The notes below the pieces were generated by a model. It did no database searches, was not told where the DNA came from, and saw only the letters and a program-made list of their open reading frames with translations. From Gemmata sp051859125 (GTDB lineage: Bacteria; Planctomycetota; Planctomycetia; Gemmatales; Gemmataceae): a stretch of DNA of 64,000 bases. How positions within the stretch are numbered: position 1 is the stretch's first letter; the number at the start of each line of letters is the position of its first letter. Below, in pieces: positions 43,800-52,853 of this stretch. The position numbers and the translations under genes were made by a program. The stretch covers positions 1 to 64,000 of the forward strand of contig NZ_JBHYGG010000146.1 of NCBI RefSeq assembly GCF_051859125.1. Reading direction: 5' to 3'.

Positions 43800-46124
43800 T
43801 CACTTGACGATGCGGCACAGGGGCAACTCTTTTTGTAGCGCCTGAACCCCCGCGGCCGTCACCTTGGTGCCACGCAGGCTGAGGGCGGTGAGTTTCTTGA
43901 ACGCCGCAAGTTCCTTCAGCCCCTCGTCTGTCACCTTGTTGCTGGCGACGGTCAGCGAGGTGAGGTTCGTGAACGCCGCGAGTTGTTTCAACCCGGCGTC
44001 CGTCACCGCCGTGCCCGGCAGGTTGAGTGAGGCGACCTCCTCGGGCGTGGCCGGGCGTCTCGCATTCGGCCCCTTTGCAAAGGCAAGGGCGTGGAGCAGG
44101 TTCGCCTCCTGCAGCGCTGCGAGGGCGGCGTCCGTGATTCGCGTGCTGTCCAGCGTGAGCGTGTCGAGCTTCTTCAAGGGCGCAAGCCCCTTGAGCCCCG
44201 CGTCCGTGAGCTTGGCCGCGTGGAGGAGGTTGAGCGAGGTGAGGTTCGGGAACGCGTCGAGTTGCCTCAGCCCTTCGTCCGTCACGCCGGTGGCGCTCAA
44301 GTCGAGCGAGGCGACGTCATCGGGCTTGGCCGGGCGCTTGCGGTCGGCGGTCGTGGCCACACTGAGGGTGTGGAGGAGGTTGACCTCCCGCAGTGCCGTG
44401 AGCGTTTCTCCGGTGATCTGGGGGCTGCGGATGTCCAGCGTAACGAGGTTCTTGAGGGGGGCCAGTTCCTTGAGACCAGCCGCTTTGACGTTCGCACCGC
44501 CCAGGTTCAACGTGGCGAGCTGGGGCATCTTGGCGACGTGCTTTAGCGCCGCCTCGGTCACCTTCGTTTTGCCGAGGACCAGCGAAGTGACGTCTTCGAG
44601 TTTGGACGGCCGCCTCGCTACCAGGCCCGCGGCGACGCACTGGTCGAGGGTGTGGAAAAGGTTGACCTTCACGAGCACGGCCACGACCTCGTCCGTGATC
44701 TGGTCGGAGTCGAGGGAGAGTGCGGTGAGCTGCTTCAGCGGGGCCAGTTCTTCCAGCATGGCACCCGTCACCGGGGTGTGCCGCATGTCCAGAGCGGTGA
44801 GTTGCGTGAGGCTCGCAACGGCCCTCGCGCCCGCTTCCGTCAACTTCGCGAACCTGAGGTCGAGCGAGACGACCTTGGTCGGATTCTTGGGAAACGCCGG
44901 TGTGACCCTCGCGAGGGTGTGCAGGAGGTTGTTCTCCCTCAGCGCGTCAAGCGACCGGTCGGTGAGTTGCGTGGCGTCAAGGGTGAGGGTGGTAAGCTTC
45001 TTCAGCGGCGCGAGGTCTTTCAGCCCCGCGTCCTTTACCTTCGTGTAGCTCAGGTTCAGCGAGGTGAGGTTCGTCAGGGGCGCGAGTGCGCTCACCCCCG
45101 CGTCCGTCACCTTCGTGTGCGTGAGGTCCAGGGAGGTCACCTCTTCGGCCTTTGAGGGCCGCTGCGTAACGGTCCCCCTCGCCCGGCTGAGGGCGTGGAG
45201 CAAGTGTGCCTCGCCCAACGCCGCAAGCACGCCGTCCGTGATCAGGGGACCGTCAAGGGTGAGCGTGGTGAGGTGCTTCAACGAGGCGAAGCCCTTCGCC
45301 GCGGCGTCCGTCAGTTGCATCGTCTTGGGAAGGTTGAGTGTCGTAAGGTTGGTGAGCACGTCGAGGTGCTTCAACCCATCACCCGTTACGCCGGTCGGGG
45401 TGAGATCGAGCGAAGTCACTTCCTCGGCGTTGGTCGGTCGGGTCGCGGTCGCCCCCTTCGCGAGTGGCAGGGCGTGGAGGAGGCTGGCCTCCTTCAACGA
45501 CGCGAGCGTCTCATTCCCGACCTCGCTGAGGTAGAGGGTGTTCAACTTCGTAAGGGGTGCGAGTTCCTTGAGGCCGGCGGCGGTGACCTTCGTTGTGGTC
45601 AGGTCCAACGAGGTGAGTTTCGTCAGCCGGGTGACGTGCTTCAGCGCGGCGTCCGTCACTTTCGACTCGCGGAGGTTGAGCGAGTTGGAATCGAGCAACT
45701 TGGACGCCACCTTGGGGCTCACGCCCACGCCCCGCGTCAGTTCGACGGACCGGAGGAGGTCGATCTCGAGCAGCACCCCGATCATCTCGTCGGTGAGCTG
45801 GTCACTGTTCATTGACAGGGTGGCTAGCGTCTTCAACGGGGCGAGGTGCCTCAGCCCCTCTTCCGAGATTCGCGTGGAGCGCAAGTCGAGTGCGGCGAGT
45901 TGCGGGAGCTTGGCGAGGTACTTCAAGACGCCGTCTGTGACGTGGGTGTCGGCAAGATTCACCTTGGTCACGGGCCTCCCAGCCGCCTTCTCGTCGCGTG
46001 CGAATGACCCTTTCAGCTCCTTGACGTACCCGAGGGCCTGGTCCTCGGCCTCGTCAGCCCGCGACGCCGTTGACGAACTGAGTAGGAGCGCCGAAATAAG
46101 TCCGGCGAGCAACGACCGCGACAT
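43800..46124 (-). CDS. Exported leucine-rich-repeat protein with long super-repeat
   Basis: 774 residues. The start ATG at 46124 gives a signal peptide (L-L-A-G-L-I-S-A-L-L-L-S-S-S, then A-S-R-A-D). The body is LRR units of about 23-24 residues: L-T-x-L-D-L-x-x-T-x-V-T-D-A-G-L-K-x-L-A-P-L. Every four to six units the run is broken by a segment like N-L-L-H-T-L or L-L-H-A-L, then R-P and E-V-T-S-L-D-L, so a unit of roughly 110 residues recurs about six times. LRR proteins of this type (the R-I/V-T-D subclass) are abundant in Gemmata. It probably binds protein at the surface or periplasm. Partner unknown. Confidence 0.88.
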   Translation of the reverse strand: MSRSLLAGLISALLLSSSTASRADEAEDQALGYVKELKGSFARDEKAAGRPVTKVNLADTHVTDGVLKYLAKLPQLAALDLRSTRISEEGLRHLAPLKTLATLSMNSDQLTDEMIGVLLEIDLLRSVELTRGVGVSPKVASKLLDSNSLNLRESKVTDAALKHVTRLTKLTSLDLTTTKVTAAGLKELAPLTKLNTLYLSEVGNETLASLKEASLLHALPLAKGATATRPTNAEEVTSLDLTPTGVTGDGLKHLDVLTNLTTLNLPKTMQLTDAAAKGFASLKHLTTLTLDGPLITDGVLAALGEAHLLHALSRARGTVTQRPSKAEEVTSLDLTHTKVTDAGVSALAPLTNLTSLNLSYTKVKDAGLKDLAPLKKLTTLTLDATQLTDRSLDALRENNLLHTLARVTPAFPKNPTKVVSLDLRFAKLTEAGARAVASLTQLTALDMRHTPVTGAMLEELAPLKQLTALSLDSDQITDEVVAVLVKVNLFHTLDQCVAAGLVARRPSKLEDVTSLVLGKTKVTEAALKHVAKMPQLATLNLGGANVKAAGLKELAPLKNLVTLDIRSPQITGETLTALREVNLLHTLSVATTADRKRPAKPDDVASLDLSATGVTDEGLRQLDAFPNLTSLNLLHAAKLTDAGLKGLAPLKKLDTLTLDSTRITDAALAALQEANLLHALAFAKGPNARRPATPEEVASLNLPGTAVTDAGLKQLAAFTNLTSLTVASNKVTDEGLKELAAFKKLTALSLRGTKVTAAGVQALQKELPLCRIVK

Positions 46125-46259
46125 AAGACCCCCCTGTGGCATCGGAAGACCGGCTCGGTGAAGGGCTGATGTGCAAGGAGTAGGGGAAACGTGCAACTCG
46201 GGTAGGGTGCCGATTCCCCGGTCCGGTTGCACCTCGGGAGAACCTCGTCGGATCGCACC

Positions 46260-46804
46260 GCGAAGGTGAGCGACCGCGGGCGGTTGGCGGCGAGCGACGC
46301 CTCGAGGCTCCGCACCGTCTCGACCTGCGGCGGCCACATGCCGAGCGTGTTCACCGCGGGTATCGCGCACAGCCGGGCGCGTCGTTGCTCGTCCAGCCCG
46401 ACGACCCGCAGGAGCTCCTCGGAGCGGTGGAACGTGAACACCTCGCGGCTCCGCGGGTGCGGGTCGGCGTGGCTGGTGAACCGGGTGGTGCGGCCGGTCG
46501 ACTCGTAGCTGAACGTGAGCGGCAGCCGGTGGCTCGGCAGCCCGTTCGGCAGGCCTACCGTGTACTTCTCGGACTGCGTCTCGACGCCGGTGAGGGTGTG
46601 CCCCTCGGGCTTGGCCTCGACCACGCCGATGGCCCTGGCGTCGGCGAAGAGCAGGTAGTCCGCGAACCCGGTCTTGAGGGGGAACTCGCGCACCGCGACG
46701 CCGCGGGCCGCGCCGATGCTCATGGCGGCGAAGTCCTGCACGGCCCACCCGGCCTGGGTGAGCCGCCGGTCGATGAGCTGGCGGGCCTTCGCTTCGGGTG
46801 TCAT
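46260..46804 (-). pseudogene. Truncated type I restriction endonuclease subunit R (HsdR)
   Basis: From an ATG at 46804: M-T-P-E-A-K-A-R-Q-L-I-D-R-R-L, then G-V-A-V-R-E-F-P-L-K-T-G, A-D-Y-L-L-F and G-V-V-E-A-K-P-E-G, which is the PD-(D/E)xK nuclease core of HsdR, and E-V-F-T-F-H-R. It then reaches the R-S-L-E-A-S-L-A-A-N-R-P-R-S-L segment that precedes the helicase Walker A, and stops being homologous there. The whole motor domain is missing. No HsdM or HsdS is in the window. A relic of a restriction system. Confidence 0.75.
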
Positions 46805-46998
46805 AGCGAAGTCCAAATAGCTGGCGGCTGTTTGACCTGCGCCAACTATCGCAGATATAACAGACCCGTCAGTGAGCCAGAAATGCCGGCGGGGTACCGT
46901 AGCACACCGAGTCGTTCTGTTTTGGGACCTGACCTGTTGGCGGACCCCTGCGCGCCTTGCTACGCTGGGGTCGTCCACCGGTTCCCGAGGGCCGCACC

Positions 46999-48432
46999 GT
47001 GCTCCGCATAACCACTGTTTGCATCGCGGTCGCGACCTGGGGCGTCGCGACGGGTCGCCACCGCGAGGTCGAGGGCGCCCGGATCAGTCACGTCGCTGGG
47101 GGCGCTCGCGCAGGTGGGTCCATCGAGCCCAAAGACCCCGGACACGTTCACACCGAGAAGACCGCGTTCGCCACCTACCGCGTGCGGGACGACAAGTACG
47201 GCACGAATCTAGTGGGTTGGGACCGGAAGCCGATCACCGGCCCGGACGGTGAGCCGCTCGTCGCCTCACGGCGCACGTACCGGCAGTTCCACCAGAACGA
47301 TGTGCTCTACGGGAACCAACTGATCGAGTTCGACCCGCACGTCCTCGACGACTTCCAGCTCCTGCCGGTCGGGGTGAGCCCCTGGGACCCAATCGCTATC
47401 GCGGGTGTGACGTGCGCCTTTGACCCCCGCCAACAGGCGCTCACGTACTACCACCAGACCGGTCCGGTCGGGGCGGCGTTCGCCGAACTTCGGAGGCGCA
47501 AGAAGGGGGCCGACGCGAAGGCACCGGTCGGCGTGTCCGGGCTCCAGATCGGCGCGCAAGCCTGCTACGCGCTGCCGGGGCAGAAGATCACCTTCTACGA
47601 GGCCGACCCGCGGCTCGCGGTGCTCACCGCCGAGTCCGGCCGGTTCTTCACGCACGTCGCCGACGCGCGGAAGCGTGGGGCCGAGCTCGAGGTTCGCGTC
47701 GGTGACCGGCGTGCCACACTGAAGGCCGACCGGGGGCGGAAGTTCTCCTTATTGTTCGTCGACCAGTGCGAAGAGTTCCCCTTTCCGAAGGACCTGCTCA
47801 CCGTCGAGGCGGTGAAGCTCTATTTCGACCGGATGGCCGACGACGGGATCCTCGCGCTCCACGTCTCCAACAAGCACTTCCGGCTCGAATGGATGGTGGC
47901 GCGGGTGGCCGCCGAGTTGGGGCTGACCGCACGGGTCTGGGACGACAACAGCGGCACGGCGCAGGGCAAGACGTACTCGAGCTGGGTCGTGGTGGCCCGC
48001 AAGCCCGAACACCTCGGCCGGCTGTACCAGGCCGCGGGCGACCTGGCGTTCGGCCCCGCTCCCAAGCCGGGGGCGGACGACCGCATGCGGTTCTCGTGGG
48101 ACAGCCAGCTCTTCCAGGGCCTCCTCACCGAGTACGACGAACTCCGGGAGATCGGTGCCAAGAAGCCCCTGTTCGCCGAGATCAACCTCCTGCCGGCCGA
48201 CGAGGTGAAGCCGGCCTGGCTCAAGTGGATCGGCGCGAAGTTGGCCGCGGCGACCGACCCGGACGAGAAGAAGCGCCTCGCCCTGTACCTCGACCACGCG
48301 ACCCGCCACGGCCCCTTCGCCACCTTCCGGGAGGCGATGGTCGCCGACCACGGCCACGCGTTCCGGAGGTTGGAGTCCCGGCGCGACGTGCCGCTGTGGA
48401 CCGACGCCGCGGCGCAGTACCGGCCCGACTGA
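46999..48432 (+). CDS. Spermidine synthase-like protein
   Basis: 477 residues from GTG at 46999. The Rossmann-like methyltransferase fold of polyamine aminopropyltransferases: G-V-S-G-L-Q-I-G-A-Q-A-C-Y-A near residue 178, F-Y-E-A-D-P-R-L near 200, the acidic loop F-V-D-Q-C-E-E-F-P, and L-Y-F-D-R-M-A-D-D-G-I-L-A-L-H-V-S. The N-terminus carries a hydrophobic stretch followed by a beta-rich 100-residue part, as in the planctomycete proteins whose longer forms begin with several membrane helices; here that membrane part is short or lost. Enzyme activity on polyamines is uncertain, since the family includes many non-spermidine members. The gene is divergent from the HsdR remnant. Confidence 0.75.
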   Translation: MLRITTVCIAVATWGVATGRHREVEGARISHVAGGARAGGSIEPKDPGHVHTEKTAFATYRVRDDKYGTNLVGWDRKPITGPDGEPLVASRRTYRQFHQNDVLYGNQLIEFDPHVLDDFQLLPVGVSPWDPIAIAGVTCAFDPRQQALTYYHQTGPVGAAFAELRRRKKGADAKAPVGVSGLQIGAQACYALPGQKITFYEADPRLAVLTAESGRFFTHVADARKRGAELEVRVGDRRATLKADRGRKFSLLFVDQCEEFPFPKDLLTVEAVKLYFDRMADDGILALHVSNKHFRLEWMVARVAAELGLTARVWDDNSGTAQGKTYSSWVVVARKPEHLGRLYQAAGDLAFGPAPKPGADDRMRFSWDSQLFQGLLTEYDELREIGAKKPLFAEINLLPADEVKPAWLKWIGAKLAAATDPDEKKRLALYLDHATRHGPFATFREAMVADHGHAFRRLESRRDVPLWTDAAAQYRPD

Positions 48433-48512
48433 AGCGCCGCCCGTTTGGGTCAGGTCCGCGAACCGGGCGAGCTGCGGCGCGCCCGAACCTCGATCAGCAA
48501 AGGAGGAGCGAC

Positions 48513-49766
48513 GTGGACGTCATCACGAGCCTGATTGCCCCGATCGGCACGGTCGCGGGCGCGATCGGCAGCACGTACACCGTCGCCACCATCCTGATCG
48601 ACCAGATCGGCAAGCGGTGGCGGAACAAGAAGGCCGCCGAGGTGCTGGCGTTCCTGAAGGAACTCGGACTCAAGACCGACGTTGACGTCCGGCAGGCCGT
48701 TGAGAACTGGACGCCCCCGAAGGGGTTCACCGAGCAGCACAAGGGCGAGTTGATTGGCCTACTCACCAACCTCGTCCGCAGTGCCCGCTTCCACTCGACC
48801 AACGGCACCGCGGTGAGCAGCGTCCTGCGGTCCGCACAGCTCATCGACCAGCTCCTGCAGAACGCCCAGCCGCGGCGGAAGGCGGGCGAGAAGGTGCAGG
48901 AGTGGCAGCTCCAGTCGTTCCTCGGCATGGGGGCGTTCGGCGAGGTGTGGCGGGCGACCAAGCCGCTGTACCCGGACCCGCGGGTGTTCAAGTTCTTCAC
49001 GATGACCGGCGCTCGAGACTGGCTGGAGCGCGAGGCCGGCGCGCTCATGGCCGTCCGGCGGCACCTCGCCGACTGCCCGAACGTCATCGACTACCTGGAC
49101 GTCGAGATCAACGCCGCGCCGTTCCCGTACCTCGCCCTCGAGTACGCGGCCGGTGGGTCGCTCGAGGACTGGATCCTTCGCCGCCCGGACGACCGCCCCG
49201 CCCTCAACCCGTACGAGGTGATGCGGGGCATCGTCCGCGGGATGTCAGCCGCCCACACGCACGACATCCACCACCGCGACCTCAAGCCGGCCAACGTGCT
49301 GCTCACCGACGGCCCCGAGCCCGTCCCGAAGGTCTGCGACTTCGGCCTGAGCACGGTGGACAATCAGACGGAATCAGCGTCGTCCTCGATGCGGTCGGAG
49401 ATGGTGCTCGTCGGCACCCGGATGTACCACCCGCCGGAGGCGTCCGACCCGTTCCGCAAGCGGCTCCCGGCCCAGGACGACGTGTTCGCGCTCGGGGTAA
49501 TCTGGTACCAAGTGCTCACGAGCGAGTTGGTGCGCCCGCCCTACGACTTCGTCGACCGGCTGGCCGCCGCCGGCGTGGACTCGCGGAGCATCAAGCTGGT
49601 GTCCCGGTGCCTGGCGCACCCCGACCGCCGGTACCTGTCGGCGTGCGAGCTGTACGACGACTTGGACGTCGAGAAGCCGCCTGGGCCGGGCGAGTGGGCG
49701 GTGCCGGCGGGGTGCTTCGACGTGGCCGGGATCGTCCGGGAGTACCTCGAGCAGCGGATGCGGTAG
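48513..49766 (+). CDS. Ser/Thr protein kinase of the putative conflict island
   Basis: 417 residues. GTG start with AGGAGGAG four bases upstream. Residues 1-130 are alpha-helical with a hydrophobic opening (I-T-S-L-I-A-P-I-G-T-V-A-G-A-I-G), probably a membrane or partner-binding part with no known domain. Kinase domain from about 132: L-G-M-G-A-F-G-E-V-W, Lys in V-F-K-F-F, H-H-R-D-L-K-P-A-N-V-L-L, D-F-G-L-S, V-G-T-R-M-Y-H-P-P-E-A and D-D-V-F-A-L-G. All catalytic residues are present. It has no WD40, TPR or PASTA part. Its stop is three bases from the stop of the FtsK-type gene on the other strand. Role in defence or signalling is inferred from context. Confidence 0.9.
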   Translation: MDVITSLIAPIGTVAGAIGSTYTVATILIDQIGKRWRNKKAAEVLAFLKELGLKTDVDVRQAVENWTPPKGFTEQHKGELIGLLTNLVRSARFHSTNGTAVSSVLRSAQLIDQLLQNAQPRRKAGEKVQEWQLQSFLGMGAFGEVWRATKPLYPDPRVFKFFTMTGARDWLEREAGALMAVRRHLADCPNVIDYLDVEINAAPFPYLALEYAAGGSLEDWILRRPDDRPALNPYEVMRGIVRGMSAAHTHDIHHRDLKPANVLLTDGPEPVPKVCDFGLSTVDNQTESASSSMRSEMVLVGTRMYHPPEASDPFRKRLPAQDDVFALGVIWYQVLTSELVRPPYDFVDRLAAAGVDSRSIKLVSRCLAHPDRRYLSACELYDDLDVEKPPGPGEWAVPAGCFDVAGIVREYLEQRMR

Positions 49767-49769
49767 GGG

Positions 49770-52700
49770 TCAGCGGGTCCGCAGGTACGCGTCGAACTCC
49801 GCCTTCGGGACGAACGGGCTCTGGAGCCGGACGAGCCCGCCGCCCCGCTTCCACACCAGGTCGCCCTTGCCGAACAGGTACGCGGCGTCGGGCTCGTCGA
49901 GGAACAGCTTCGACTCCTTCTCGCTGGCCACCTGCAACCCGATCCGCCCCGGCAGGTTGCTGCGGAGCAGCGGCGTCACCACCGACGCCTCGGGCCGCTG
50001 CGTGCCGAGCACGAGGTGAATGCCCGCCGCCCGCGCCTTGGCCCCCAGCCGCTTCAGCAGCGGCTCCAGGACGTTCTTGGTCGCCCGGTCGACCATCAGG
50101 TCAGCAAACTCGTCGAACACGACCACCCACCGCGGCACGGCGTCGGCGCCGGTCAACTGGCGGACGTGGTCCGCCCCCCGCTTCTGGAGCAGCTTGTACC
50201 GCCGCTCCATCTCCTCGACGCACTCCTCGAGGACCGGGATCGCCTCCTCGCCGTCGTACACCACCGGCCCGCTCAGGTACGGGCACCTGCCGTCGACGTT
50301 GAACGTCACCCGCTTCGGGTCGACGAGGCGGAACCGGAGCTTCGCCGGCTCGAGCCGGGCGGCCAGCGAGGCGAGCACGGCCTTGAGGAACTCGCTCTTG
50401 CCGCTGCCGGTGGTGCCGGCCACGAGCAGGTGGCAGCTCTCCGGCTCGCTCAGGTTGAGCCACTCGACGGTGCCGGACACGCTCACCCCGGCCGGCACGA
50501 CCGGCTCGCCGGCGAAACTCGGCGGGCACGCCGCGAGCAGCGGCGGCAGGAAGACCGTCTGCCGGTCCGGCCGCTGCACGTCGACACTGACGTACCCGGC
50601 CTGGCTGGAGATGAGCGGCTCGTGCGCGAGCGCCAGGTGGACCTTCAGGTTCTCGGCCTGCCGCCGCACCCGGTTGAAGTCGGCGTCGCCGCGCAGCTCC
50701 AGCTTGAGCCGGACGAACGTCGGCCCGACCTCGGTCCCGAGCGGGTGAACGGCCTCACCCTTCCGCTTCAAGTAGTCGGCCGCTTTCTTCAAGATTACGT
50801 CGGCCCAGGACGGCTCGGCCGGCGGGGGAGGCAACGGGGGTGCGGGCGTTGCCACCGAGAGCGGCTCGGGCACGGGCGCCGGCGCGGGTGCGGGTGGGGC
50901 CGGCGGTGCGGCGGGAGGGGCGGGCGGCGGCGCGGCCGTCGGAGGCGACGGTGAGACGTCGAGCCCCTTCCAGTTGAGGAACAGAAACTCGTACAGCTTG
51001 AGGTTCGACAGCAGACCGGTTTGGAGGATGAGCTTGTGGCACTCCTCTTTGGAGACCGGCGCACCGTTGAGAATCAAGTCGCCCCCCGCCCGGCTCGTCA
51101 CCTGCCGCAGGCATTCCAACTGGTGCAGCGTCCCTTCCTGCTCGTCGAGCGGAAACGGGCGGACGGTGCCGCTCTCAAGTCGCTTGGCGTACTTCAGGTA
51201 CGCCGCGGCGCGGGCGCCGACGGTGAGCTTCGCCCGCGGCCGGACCACGACGGCGCCCAGGACGGGCCCCGTCATCGCGGCGTCGAGAGCGCTATACCAG
51301 TTCCCGAATGCGACCCCGTTGTCCTTCTTGCTCACCGCGACGACGACCGATCCGGACTTCCCGCCCGCCACCATTGCAATCCGCGCGCTCAGGCGCTGGT
51401 CGTTGGGCGTCTGCGCGAGCGGCTGCGGGTGGATCTTGTCGATGCGGAAGTCGGCGGCGCGGAACCCGCCCTTCTCGGCGAGGACGAGCGCCTCGTGGAC
51501 GGCGGCCCACAACTCGGTATCGGGCATGTCCGTCGCCGACTTCTGCGCCGCCCGGACGGCCTCGAGGGTTCTCGTCCACTCCTGCTTGAACAGGTCGGCG
51601 GTGGAAGCGACTTCGCCCCCGCCGCCGACCGTGATCAACCCCTGCCGCTTCCGGCTCAACCAGTTGATGAACCCGGCCGCACACTCCTTCTGAATGAAGT
51701 GCCGGGGCGACGGTCGGTGCTTCTCCGCGTAGGCGCGGACGGAGTCGAGGTCGAACGGCACCCCCGCCGGCTGCCTGGGGTCGAAATCGACCCAGGACTT
51801 CAACCGCCGCTCGACGAGTTCGACCGCTTCCGCACCACTCAGCGGGGGCAAGTTGTGCTCGCTGACCCGGCCGACGAACGAGGCGAACGCCGCCTCGGCC
51901 TTGACTTCCTTCCAGGTGGCTTCGAGACAGCCGATCCCGATCAGCAGGTTGGGGACCGTCTGAAGCCAGGCCATGAGCTGGCCGGTGAGGAGGACAAACC
52001 CCGCCCGGTCGCTCTTGAACAGCTCTTCCAACTGGTCGAAGCAGAGGACGAGCGGCACGTTGCTCAGCCGCAGCAGCTCGGCCGTTGCCTTCAACACCTC
52101 AACGAGCGGCGGAGAGTCGAGCGGTTGGGCGTCCCGGTCAGTCAGCCGCAGTGCCGCGAGTTGGTGGTCGGGAATTTGGTCGGCCTCGCCGCGGAGCCAC
52201 CACCGCACGTCGTCCCCGGCCGGCGAGGCGCTGAGCACGAGCGCCCGGACTACCGGGCCCGAGCAGTGCGGGAGCGCGGCCCGCAGGGCGTCGGCCAGTT
52301 CGTGGTAGGGGCCGAGTGCGTCCACGTGGCCGAACACCTCGAGGACCGTCAACGGGTCCTCACTCAACCCGTGGCGAACGGCCGCACACTTGGCCCGGAG
52401 CCCGGGGGCGAGTTGGTCGAAGTACGCCGCGAACGACGGGACGAGTAGCCGGGCTAGGGCGAGGCGGAACGGGGCGACCGACCGCGACGAGTAGAGGAGC
52501 GCCTCGACCAGCCGCCACCGGAGGGCGGTTTCCAGCAGCCGCTGCTTATCGTCCCCCTCCACGGCGGGCGGGGCGCCGAGGAAGGCGAGGTAGACCCGGT
52601 CGCCGTGCCGGTGCCGCAACCGCCCGAACAGGTGCGTCTTGCCGTACCCGGCCGGGCCGACGAAGGCGTGGATCTTGAGCTTCGGGTCCGGCTTCGGGTC

Positions 52701-52853
52701 CGCCCTCGGGTGCGCCCGGACCTGGTCGATGGCGGCGGAGAAGTCGTCGGTGAACCGCTTCCCGAGCGTGGGCACGTCCCACTCCGGGCGGAAGTCGTCC
52801 GCGTCGTTCAGCCGGTCTTCGGAGAACGGGTCGTCCACCTTAGCCGCGGGCAT
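49770..52853 (-). CDS. Dual-ATPase FtsK/HerA-type protein
   Basis: 1027 residues with two P-loop ATPases. The first has Walker A G-P-A-G-Y-G-K-T-H at about 66-73 and a Walker B-like V-L-C-F-D-Q-L-E-E near 275, of AAA/STAND or KAP-like type. A middle helical part and a Pro-rich linker (about 645-685) follow. The second is an FtsK/SpoIIIE motor: G-T-T-G-S-G-K-S-E at about 812-820, Walker B V-V-F-D-E-F-A-D-L at about 911-919, and L-G-T-Q-R-P. FtsK motors pump DNA; no membrane domain or gamma domain is present. It overlaps the winged-helix gene by 14 bases. Such two-motor proteins with an associated wHTH gene are seen in bacterial conflict systems, but I cannot name a published one with certainty. 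Confidence 0.88.
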   Translation of the reverse strand: MPAAKVDDPFSEDRLNDADDFRPEWDVPTLGKRFTDDFSAAIDQVRAHPRADPKPDPKLKIHAFVGPAGYGKTHLFGRLRHRHGDRVYLAFLGAPPAVEGDDKQRLLETALRWRLVEALLYSSRSVAPFRLALARLLVPSFAAYFDQLAPGLRAKCAAVRHGLSEDPLTVLEVFGHVDALGPYHELADALRAALPHCSGPVVRALVLSASPAGDDVRWWLRGEADQIPDHQLAALRLTDRDAQPLDSPPLVEVLKATAELLRLSNVPLVLCFDQLEELFKSDRAGFVLLTGQLMAWLQTVPNLLIGIGCLEATWKEVKAEAAFASFVGRVSEHNLPPLSGAEAVELVERRLKSWVDFDPRQPAGVPFDLDSVRAYAEKHRPSPRHFIQKECAAGFINWLSRKRQGLITVGGGGEVASTADLFKQEWTRTLEAVRAAQKSATDMPDTELWAAVHEALVLAEKGGFRAADFRIDKIHPQPLAQTPNDQRLSARIAMVAGGKSGSVVVAVSKKDNGVAFGNWYSALDAAMTGPVLGAVVVRPRAKLTVGARAAAYLKYAKRLESGTVRPFPLDEQEGTLHQLECLRQVTSRAGGDLILNGAPVSKEECHKLILQTGLLSNLKLYEFLFLNWKGLDVSPSPPTAAPPPAPPAAPPAPPAPAPAPVPEPLSVATPAPPLPPPPAEPSWADVILKKAADYLKRKGEAVHPLGTEVGPTFVRLKLELRGDADFNRVRRQAENLKVHLALAHEPLISSQAGYVSVDVQRPDRQTVFLPPLLAACPPSFAGEPVVPAGVSVSGTVEWLNLSEPESCHLLVAGTTGSGKSEFLKAVLASLAARLEPAKLRFRLVDPKRVTFNVDGRCPYLSGPVVYDGEEAIPVLEECVEEMERRYKLLQKRGADHVRQLTGADAVPRWVVVFDEFADLMVDRATKNVLEPLLKRLGAKARAAGIHLVLGTQRPEASVVTPLLRSNLPGRIGLQVASEKESKLFLDEPDAAYLFGKGDLVWKRGGGLVRLQSPFVPKAEFDAYLRTR

